DNA of 64,000 bases, taken from VRUE01 sp035557635. GTDB lineage: Bacteria > Actinomycetota > Thermoleophilia > Solirubrobacterales > 70-9. Each line of letters starts with the position of its first letter. The stretch's first letter is position 1. The notes under the pieces are model-generated. The model worked only from the letters and a program-made list of their open reading frames with translations, had not been told where the DNA came from and ran no database searches. Position numbers and translations under genes: made by a program. Below, in pieces: positions 58,253 through 64,000 of the stretch. Location of the stretch: positions 1 through 64,000 of the forward strand of contig DATMDR010000049.1 in NCBI GenBank assembly GCA_035557635.1, read 5' to 3'.

Positions 58253-58301
58253 GCTGAGTTCGTCTTTTCTCGCCTATATGGCGAATAAGTACAAACTCAG
58301 C
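58253..58301. promoter_or_regulatory. Two-part inverted repeat upstream of hyuA
   Basis: GCTGAGTT (58253-58260) and AACTCAGC (58294-58301) form an outer stem around an inner CGCC-TATAT-GGCG hairpin (58271-58283). This AT-richer 70-base gap is the only space between nadB and hyuA, so it may hold a terminator for nadB or an operator/promoter for hyuA. Confidence 0.4.
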
Positions 58302-58322
58302 CTCAGCAGGTAGCGTCAGCTC

Positions 58323-60302
58323 GTGCTGCTCGGGGTCGACGTAGGCGGAACCTTCACCGACGCGGTCCTCTTCGACGGGGAGCGGGTCCACACGGCGAAG
58401 CTGCCAACCACTCCCGCGGACCAGTCGCGGGGCGTGATAGCGGCCGTCGAGGAGGTGCTGCACCTCGCCGGCGCGGACGCAGCCGAAGTCGAGACCTTCT
58501 CGCACGGGATGACCGTGGGGACCAACGCCCTGCTCGAGGAACGGGGTGCCCGCACCGCGCTCGTCGCCACGCGCGGCTTCGCCGACCTGCTCGAGATCGG
58601 CCGCCAGGACCGTCCCGACCTCTACCGCCTCTGTGCGCCGAAGCCGGCGCCGCTGGTCGCCCCCGAGCTGCGCTTCGAGGCGACCGAGCGGGTCGGCCCG
58701 GAGGGGATCCTCGAACCCCTGGCCAAAGAGGAGCCCCAGCGACTGGCCGACGAGCTGCGTGCGACCGAGGCCGAGTCGGTCGCGATCTGCCTGCTCTTCT
58801 CCTACCTCGACCCCACGCACGAGCAGCAGATCGCCGCGCACCTGCGTCGCGAGCTGCCGGGGGTCCACGTCTCCGCCTCGCACGAGGTCCTGCCTCGCTT
58901 CCGCGAGTACGAGCGCTGCTCGACCACCGCGATCGACGCCTACCTCTCCCCCCTGCTCGGCCGCTACCTGGGGCGGCTCGGCGAGGCCGCTGCCGACCTG
59001 GGCCTTCCCACCCCGCTGGTGATGCAGTCCTCGGGCGGAGTTGCCAGCGCCGGGGAGGCAGCGCGGGCGGGCGCCTGGAGCGTCCTCTCCGGCCCGGCCG
59101 GTGGCGCCGTCGGTGCCGGGCTCCTCGCCCGCGCCTGCGGTGACGGCAACGCGCTCGGCTTCGACATGGGCGGCACCTCCTGCGACGTCTGCGTGGTCGA
59201 GGACGGAGCCGTGAGGAGAACCGGGTATCGCGAGATCGCCTGTCGCGTGATCCAGCTGCCGATGGTCGACGTGCACACGGTCGGCGCCGGCGGCGGCTCG
59301 ATCGGCTGGAGGGATGCGGGCGGGGCGCTGAGGGTCGGGCCTCGATCGGCCGGGGCCGAACCCGGTCCCGCCTGTTATGGGCGCGGCGGCGCCGAGCCGA
59401 CCGTCACCGACGCCAACCTGTTGCTCGGCTATCTCGCCGCCGACTCCCGCCTCGCCGGCGACGTCGCGCTCGACGCCGGGGCCGCCAGCGAAGCGATCGC
59501 CTCGCTCGCCACCCCGCTCGGGCTCGGTGAGCTGGAGGCCGCGGAGGGAATCGTCCGCGTTGCGAACCAGGAGATGGTGCGGGCGCTGCGGGTGGTGACG
59601 GTCGAGCGGGGGGTCGACCCGCGCCACTTCGCGCTACTGCCCTTCGGCGGCGCCGGGCCGATGCACGCCGTCGCGATCGCCGCCGAGCTCGGCATCGAGC
59701 GCATCCTCTGCCCCCGTGCCAGCGGCGTCCTCTCGGCGCTCGGGCTCTGCGCCTCCGAGCAACGGCGCGATACGGCGCGCACCGTGATGCTCAGCGGCAA
59801 GGAGCTCAGCGCCGAGCGAATCGCCACGGCCGTCGACGACCTGATCGCCGGGCTCGACGGCGATCTCGACGATGCCGAACCCGAAGTCGCCTACGAGATG
59901 CGCTACCTGGGTCAGGCCTTCGAGCTGCCTGTCCCCGGCGACAGGCGTCCGGATCCCGAGGACCTGGTCGAGCGCTTCGAGCAGGCGCACGAGGAGCGCT
60001 ATGGCCATCGCGACCCCGACGGCGAGGTAGTCCTCGTCCACATCCGCCTGGCGATGGTCAAGCCGGGACCGCAGCCCCGACCGGTCGCGGCACCGGAGGG
60101 CAGCCTCGAGCGAAGCAGGCGAGACGCGCGCTTCAACGGCGAGTGGGTGGAGACCCCGGTCCTGCGCGGCGAGCCGGGCACGGGGACGCAGGTCGAGGGA
60201 CCGGCGATCTTCGAGCTGCCGGAGGCGACCTTCGTCGTGCCGCCGGGCTGGAGCGCCGCTGTCGACAGGACGGGAACGATCGTCGCGGAGGTCGATCGGT
60301 GA
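58323..60302 (+). CDS. hyuA: Hydantoinase/oxoprolinase subunit A
   Basis: A 659-residue ATP-dependent amidohydrolase subunit of the N-methylhydantoinase A / 5-oxoprolinase family. It begins LLGVDVGGTFTDAVLFDG (ASKHA-type phosphate loop), with SHGMTVGTNALLEERGA, the second loop GFDMGGTSCDVCVVEDG, and TVGAGGGSIGW. Substrate may be a hydantoin, oxoproline or an acetophenone-type ketone. GTG 58323 starts it; the end overlaps hyuB by GTGA. Confidence 0.92.
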   Translation: MLLGVDVGGTFTDAVLFDGERVHTAKLPTTPADQSRGVIAAVEEVLHLAGADAAEVETFSHGMTVGTNALLEERGARTALVATRGFADLLEIGRQDRPDLYRLCAPKPAPLVAPELRFEATERVGPEGILEPLAKEEPQRLADELRATEAESVAICLLFSYLDPTHEQQIAAHLRRELPGVHVSASHEVLPRFREYERCSTTAIDAYLSPLLGRYLGRLGEAAADLGLPTPLVMQSSGGVASAGEAARAGAWSVLSGPAGGAVGAGLLARACGDGNALGFDMGGTSCDVCVVEDGAVRRTGYREIACRVIQLPMVDVHTVGAGGGSIGWRDAGGALRVGPRSAGAEPGPACYGRGGAEPTVTDANLLLGYLAADSRLAGDVALDAGAASEAIASLATPLGLGELEAAEGIVRVANQEMVRALRVVTVERGVDPRHFALLPFGGAGPMHAVAIAAELGIERILCPRASGVLSALGLCASEQRRDTARTVMLSGKELSAERIATAVDDLIAGLDGDLDDAEPEVAYEMRYLGQAFELPVPGDRRPDPEDLVERFEQAHEERYGHRDPDGEVVLVHIRLAMVKPGPQPRPVAAPEGSLERSRRDARFNGEWVETPVLRGEPGTGTQVEGPAIFELPEATFVVPPGWSAAVDRTGTIVAEVDR

Positions 60303-61810
60303 GCCGGCTCGACCTGATCGCACTCCAGGTCCTGGTCGGCGGCCTGCGCGCGGCCTGCGACGAGATGGGCGCGGCCCTGATCCGCTCCGCCTACTCGGCC
60401 AACATCAAGGAGCGCCGCGACTGCTCCACGGCGCTCTTCGACACCCGCGGGGAGCTGGTGATGCAGGCCGAGCACATTCCCGTCCACCTCGGCTCGATGC
60501 CGGACGCGGTCGCCGCGGTGCTGGGCGAGGAGCAGCGCCCCGGCGTCTCCTGGATCCTCAACGACCCTTACCGGGGCGGCACCCACCTGCCCGACATCAC
60601 CCTGATCGCCCCAGTCTTCTTTGCCGGCGAGCTGCTCGGCTTCGCCGCCTGCCGCGCCCACCACGCCGACGTCGGAGGACCGACACCGGGCGGGATGCCG
60701 GCGCGCTCGACGACTCTCGAGGAGGAGGGCGTGGTGATCCCGCCGACCCGGGTCGAGGACGGCGTGCTCGAGGGGCTCGCCCGGCAGATGCGATCGCCGC
60801 GCCAGCGGCTCGCCGACCTCATGGCACAGGGCGCCGCCAACCGAATCGGCGAGCTGCGCCTCGCCGAGCTCGCGGAGCGCCACGGTCCCGAGGAGCTCCG
60901 CGCCGGCATGGCGGAGATCCTCGACTATGCCGAGCGGCGCACCCGCGCCGCTCTCGCCGAGCTCCCCGACGGGGCCTACGCCGCCGAGGATGTGCTCGAG
61001 GACGACGCGGACGGAAGGCAGCGCGACGTCACCCTGAAGGTACAGGCGAGGATCTCCGGCGACCGCCTCACGCTCGACTTCACCGGCACCGACCCCGAGG
61101 TGGCGGGCAACCTCAACTGCCCGCTCTCGGTAACCAAGTCGGCCGCCTTCTTCGCCGTCCGCGTCCTCACCGACCCCGACGCGCCGCCCTCGGCCGGCGC
61201 CTACCGGCCGATCGAGGTGGTCGCGCCGGAGGGCTGCCTGCTCAACGCACGCTTCCCGGCGGCGGTCGCCGCCGGCAACGTCGAGACCTCGAGCCGGGTC
61301 GCCGACCTGGTGATCTCCGCGCTCGGCGGCGCCCGCCCTGTCCCCGCCCAGGGGCAGGGGACGATGAACAACCTCACCCTCGCCAATGGGGACTTCACCT
61401 ACTACGAGACGCTCGGCGGCGGCCAGGGTGCCTGTCCCGACGCCCCTGGCCCGAGCGCGATCCACGTGGCGATGTCGAACACGCTCAACACCCCGGTCGA
61501 GGCGCTGGAGACGGAGTTCCCGCTCCGCGTGCGCGAGCTCTCGCTGCGGCGCGGCAGCGGCGGCGAGGGCCGCGAGGCGGGCGGCGACGGCCTGACGCGG
61601 GAGATCGAAGCCCTCTCCCCGATGCGCTACGGCCTGATCTCCGAGCGCCGCCGTCACCCGCCTCGCGGCCGCGTGGGCGGCGCCGACGGGGCGCCCGGGC
61701 GGAACCTGCTGAACGGCGAGTCGCTGCCCGGCAAGGCCGAGGGCGAGCTCCGCCCAGGCGACAGGCTGCGGATCGAGACGCCAGGGGGCGGTGGGTACGA
61801 CAAGCGTTGA
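60299..61810 (+). CDS. hyuB: Hydantoinase/oxoprolinase subunit B
   Basis: A 503-residue partner of HyuA. Typical stretches are ACDEMGAALIRSAYSANIKE, RDCSTALFDTRGELVMQAE, the metal-binding NDPYRGGTHLPDITLIAP and HHADVGGPTPGGMPA, and FTGTDPEVAGNLNCPLSVTK. GTG 60299 overlaps hyuA. The frame ends with TPGGGGYDKR, as usual in the family. No transporter or racemase is adjacent. Confidence 0.92.
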   Translation: MSRLDLIALQVLVGGLRAACDEMGAALIRSAYSANIKERRDCSTALFDTRGELVMQAEHIPVHLGSMPDAVAAVLGEEQRPGVSWILNDPYRGGTHLPDITLIAPVFFAGELLGFAACRAHHADVGGPTPGGMPARSTTLEEEGVVIPPTRVEDGVLEGLARQMRSPRQRLADLMAQGAANRIGELRLAELAERHGPEELRAGMAEILDYAERRTRAALAELPDGAYAAEDVLEDDADGRQRDVTLKVQARISGDRLTLDFTGTDPEVAGNLNCPLSVTKSAAFFAVRVLTDPDAPPSAGAYRPIEVVAPEGCLLNARFPAAVAAGNVETSSRVADLVISALGGARPVPAQGQGTMNNLTLANGDFTYYETLGGGQGACPDAPGPSAIHVAMSNTLNTPVEALETEFPLRVRELSLRRGSGGEGREAGGDGLTREIEALSPMRYGLISERRRHPPRGRVGGADGAPGRNLLNGESLPGKAEGELRPGDRLRIETPGGGGYDKR

Positions 61811-61820
61811 GCGCCGATTA

Positions 61821-61836
61821 TGTGACGGGCTTCACA
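61821..61836. promoter_or_regulatory. CRP-type operator
   Basis: TGTGA (61821-61825) and TCACA (61832-61836) with a 6-base spacer match the cyclic-AMP receptor protein consensus exactly in both half-sites. The centre lies about 44 bases upstream of the expected transcription start, next to a -35 element, the position of an activator that touches RNA polymerase. Confidence 0.7.
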
Positions 61837-61837
61837 C

Positions 61838-61866
61838 TTGGAAATCGGCACTGTCTCGTCTAGAAT
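61838..61866 (+). promoter_or_regulatory. Sigma-70-type promoter for the DUF1802 gene
   Basis: TTGGAA (61838-61843), a 17-base spacer and TAGAAT (61861-61866) form a near-consensus -35/-10 pair. The predicted start near 61873 leaves a leader of about 94 bases before the ATG at 61967. It directly follows the CRP-type box. Confidence 0.7.
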
Positions 61867-61966
61867 GCCGTGCTCGGGCGGGAAATTTCCGCCTGGACGG
61901 GATTCGAGTTCCGCTCGCAGTCCTCCAGTCTTAGAACCACCGAGCCTACTCAGGTACAGCTTCCAA

Positions 61967-62599
61967 ATGCCGATCGCTTTCAAGGAATGGGCCGTAACGG
62001 TCCGCGCACTCGCCGAGGGCGAGCAGCTGCTGACCCTGCGCAAGGGCGGAATCCGCGAGGAGAACAAGCACTTCGAGCTCGAGCACGAACGCTTCTTCCT
62101 CTACCCCACCTTCGATCACCAGCACAACAACCTGGTGCGTGAGTCCCACCACCCGGAGCTGGGCCGCGCCCTCGAGGAGGGCGTCTGGCCGGACGAGGAC
62201 CCACCCCCGGGAGCGCTGCTGCAGGACGGCGGCATCGCCCAGCCCGACCGGGTCCGGCTGCGCGCCTGGGCTGAGGTGACCGACCACATCACCGTCACCG
62301 ACCCGCGCATCGTCGACGGGCTCTCCCCCTTCTACGTCTGGACTCCGGACTACGCCGAAAAGCGGCTGCGCTGGAAGCGGCGCCACCCGCTGCACGTGCT
62401 GCTGCTGCGGGTCCACCGCATTCCCCGCCCGGTCACCGTGCGGGTCCGCGAGGAGTACCACGGCTGCCGCTCCTGGGTCGAGATCGATCGCGATCTGCCC
62501 TTCGAGGGCACGCCGGTAATGGCCGACGAGGAGTTCGACCGCGCCCGCGCCGAGATCCGCGAGGTCTGCGCCGGCGCCGCCGAGCCCGTCCTGGTCTGA
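61967..62599 (+). CDS. DUF1802-family protein
   Basis: A 210-residue soluble protein. The start FKEWAVTVRALAEGEQLLTL followed by RKGGIREENKHFELEHERFF and LYPTFDHQHNNLV is the DUF1802 signature, from family memory; later parts include SPFYVWTPDYAEKRLRWKRR. The function is unknown; conserved H, R and E suggest a nucleic-acid or nuclease-like site. ATG 61967 matches the family start. The promoter and CRP-type box upstream indicate it is an independently regulated gene. Confidence 0.85.
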   Translation: MPIAFKEWAVTVRALAEGEQLLTLRKGGIREENKHFELEHERFFLYPTFDHQHNNLVRESHHPELGRALEEGVWPDEDPPPGALLQDGGIAQPDRVRLRAWAEVTDHITVTDPRIVDGLSPFYVWTPDYAEKRLRWKRRHPLHVLLLRVHRIPRPVTVRVREEYHGCRSWVEIDRDLPFEGTPVMADEEFDRARAEIREVCAGAAEPVLV

Positions 62600-62707
62600 G
62601 TCCGTTTGTAGTCTCGACTCATTCCTTGGGTTGAGACGAAATCCCTGAGCTTCACCGCGCGCCACGACAGCGGCGACGCCTCCTTCGCCGAGCGCACCCT
62701 CGACCGC

Positions 62708-63376
62708 ATGGAGGACCTGCGACTGCGCCTCGAGGACCGCTTCGAGCGGGTTCCCGGCGACGTCACCGTCGTCGTCCACACCAACCCGATCTGGCTCTCG
62801 CTGGCGCACCCGTTCCTGCCCGCGGCGCGCTGGTCGGCGGCGGCGGCCGGCCGCCGCTACCTGGCCGGCTGGGCGATGGCGACCGAGCTGCACGTCCTCA
62901 ACGACCCCCACATGGAACGCCGCGCCGCCGGCGAGGACTCGCGCGAAGCCCTGCGCGGCACCGCCGAGCGCCTCTACGCGCAGCTCGTCCTCGCCGCCAA
63001 CAACCCGGAGCTCCCCCCCGCCTGGACGCCGCGCCGCTTCGCCCGCTACCTGCGCTGGGCCTGGCTGGTCGAAGGCGGCGCCCAGTACTTCGCCCGCCAG
63101 GTCGGCCTCTACCGCGCGGCGGTGATCCGCCGCCTGCGCGAGAGCGCCCGCCCCTCGTTCCCCCCCTCGCGGCGCGACGCGGTGATCCTCGGCGGCACGA
63201 TCTTCGACCTGCTGGAGACCGAACGCGGCCCTGATGCCTGCGAGCGACTGGCCCTGGAGCTTCACTCCGGCGGCGCCGTTCCCACCCTTGAAGCCGCCTT
63301 CGAGGCCCGCTTCGGCGAGATCGAAGCCGCCTGGCGCGACTACCTGCGTGAGGTCAACCGGCCCAGCGCCGACTAG
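62708..63376 (+). CDS. Peptidase-MA-like protein, N-terminus uncertain
   Basis: From ATG 62708 the product has 222 residues: a beta/alpha part (RVPGDVTVVVHTNPIWLSLA), WLVEGGAQYFARQVGLYRAA in the place where gluzincins have HExxH, and a helical C-terminus. The WLVEG-type motif resembles the downstream glutamate motif of peptidase MA families, but no HExxH was seen, so it is probably inactive. Protein-like codons continue upstream to about 62630 without ATG, GTG or TTG (candidates ATT 62621, CTG 62645). It overlaps DUF2007 at the 3' end. Confidence 0.6.
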   Translation: MEDLRLRLEDRFERVPGDVTVVVHTNPIWLSLAHPFLPAARWSAAAAGRRYLAGWAMATELHVLNDPHMERRAAGEDSREALRGTAERLYAQLVLAANNPELPPAWTPRRFARYLRWAWLVEGGAQYFARQVGLYRAAVIRRLRESARPSFPPSRRDAVILGGTIFDLLETERGPDACERLALELHSGGAVPTLEAAFEARFGEIEAAWRDYLREVNRPSAD

Positions 63377-63696
63377 GCCGCGCCGGTTCCCTCGAGCACC
63401 TCGCGGGCGTCGGCCGCGACCTCCTCGGCGACGAGGACTTCCCGCGGTCCGGCGGCGAGGAAGTCCGGCACGTCGAAGCCCGCTGCCCTCCTCAACATGC
63501 TCGGGATGCCGTGGGCGGTGAGCAGGCCCTGGATCATTTCCGCTTCCGCCTGCTGATGGGCGAAGGCCACCTTGACCAGTTTGCCGCCGCCGCCTCCACC
63601 GCCGCCGCCTTCCTCGTCGTGCCCGCGCGAGCCGCCGCCGCCACCGGCGTCTGTCTTGGCAGCGGGCTTCGCGCTATGAGACGTCGAGCTCGGCAT
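63373..63696 (-). CDS. DUF2007-family protein with glycine-rich N-terminus
   Basis: A 107-residue protein. The C-terminal 70 residues (KLVKVAFAHQQAEAEMIQGL and LLTAHGIPSMLRR, then EVLVAEEVAADAREVLEG) are DUF2007, a small PII-like fold of unknown role. The N-terminal 37 residues are a low-complexity linker with a run of glycines (about residues 30-38). Its start overlaps the JAMM gene by 23 bases. Confidence 0.75.
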   Translation of the reverse strand: MPSSTSHSAKPAAKTDAGGGGGSRGHDEEGGGGGGGGGKLVKVAFAHQQAEAEMIQGLLTAHGIPSMLRRAAGFDVPDFLAAGPREVLVAEEVAADAREVLEGTGAA

Positions 63697-64000
63697 CGGC
63701 GATCTTCATCTCCTTGAGCCAGTAGGCCTTGACCTCGGGGGACTCGGGGTCGGCGAGGGAGACGATCAGGTAGGCCTGGTCCGGCCAGCTGACCGCCTCG
63801 TTGAGGTCCGTCTGCGAAGGGTACGCCGGGCTCTTCGTGTGGGAGTGGTAGATCGCCAGCAGCTCTTCCCCTTGCCCGCGCATCTCCTTTTCGATGATCC
63901 GGTACTGGTCGGCGGTGTCGATGCGGTAGCTGAACGGGCTGGCGAACTCGTTGCGAGCCCGGTAGACCGTCTGCGCAGCCCCGTCGGAGCCGCCGATGAG
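63674..64000 (-). CDS. JAMM/Mov34 metalloprotease (M67), N-terminus outside window
   Basis: The frame is open to the right edge, so the first part, including the glutamate of the JAMM site, is missing. The visible part carries LLAIYHSHTKSPAYPSQTD, the HxH...SxxD zinc motif, followed by YLIVSLADPESPEVKAYWL. Bacterial members (Mec-like) remove C-terminal residues from sulfur-carrier proteins in cysteine biosynthesis; a cysO/cysM neighbour would be expected just beyond the window, which I cannot see. Confidence 0.85.
   Translation of the reverse strand, partial: LIGGSDGAAQTVYRARNEFASPFSYRIDTADQYRIIEKEMRGQGEELLAIYHSHTKSPAYPSQTDLNEAVSWPDQAYLIVSLADPESPEVKAYWLKEMKIADAELDVS

Noticed and set aside
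61867..61890. GGCGGGAAATTTCCGCC-like sequence as a terminator
   Set aside because: It lies downstream of the predicted transcription start of the DUF1802 gene and has no U tract; it is more likely part of the leader.
1..64000. rRNA, tRNA and CRISPR arrays
   Set aside because: No conserved rRNA blocks, tRNA T-arm/anticodon patterns or regularly spaced direct repeats were noticed by eye; a covariance search was not possible.

Overview
The window is a gene-dense stretch of about 70% GC bacterial chromosome. Stop/start overlaps (ATGA, GTGA, TTGA) are very common and GTG/TTG starts are frequent. An A2-type cytochrome c oxidase, an actinobacterial-style heme A synthase, mycobacterial-like PyrF and GuaB3, and small secreted proteins of the Solirubrobacter type suggest a deep-branching actinobacterium, most likely class Thermoleophilia. 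This placement is inferred from protein features; no rRNA or tRNA gene was seen. No gap over 300 bases lacks a gene.

Layout. 2-3274: the 3' part of a large NACHT NTPase gene entering from the left, the clearest accessory gene. 3268-6910: greA, trxB, a YbhN-like membrane protein and a PAP2 phosphatase. 7153-13819: a respiratory cluster with subunits II and I of a heme-copper oxidase, ctaB, two tiny membrane proteins, a CBS protein, a diheme cytochrome c lipoprotein and ctaA. In this cluster subunit I has lost five of the six invariant histidine ligands and subunit II has lost the CuA site, so the pair looks like a conserved but non-catalytic oxidase. 13813-14499: an AT-rich secreted protein. 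14636-19629, minus strand: the canonical ctaC-ctaD-ctaE oxidase, interleaved with proteins carrying three copies of a stress-protein-like domain.

19645-28155: a glycosyltransferase, small membrane and secreted proteins, then a translationally coupled plus-strand operon (small AtzG-like protein, amidase, ABC ATPase, two ABC-2 permeases, GH63-type glycosidase). 28224-39462: a minus-strand housekeeping run, read from right to left: rplM, rpsI (with a long acidic extension), glmM, glmS, DUF3352 lipoprotein, acpS, nnrD/E, CBS protein, alr, cca, infA. 39530-41651: M23 peptidase, then a Fur-family regulator with its palindromic box and a ZIP metal transporter. 41661-48167, minus strand: hup, pyrF, LysM protein, D,D-carboxypeptidase, PfkB kinase, guaB3, guaA. 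48242-51649, minus strand: a roadblock/LC7 protein, a small protein, tldD and pmbA.

51790-55359: an AbiEi/DUF559 protein, a CDF transporter, rdgB, rph and an orphan Flp pilin. 55468-64000: glycosyltransferase, coiled-coil protein, nadB, hydantoinase hyuA/hyuB, a DUF1802 gene with a CRP-like box and a near-consensus promoter, a peptidase-MA-like protein, DUF2007, and a JAMM metalloprotease cut by the right edge.

The most unusual features are the ligand-less oxidase pair, a family of structured intergenic repeats with an invariant 13-base core and a changing hairpin, the stress-domain proteins inside the oxidase operon, and several genes that need non-standard start codons (CTG for pyrF, possibly ATA for nadB).
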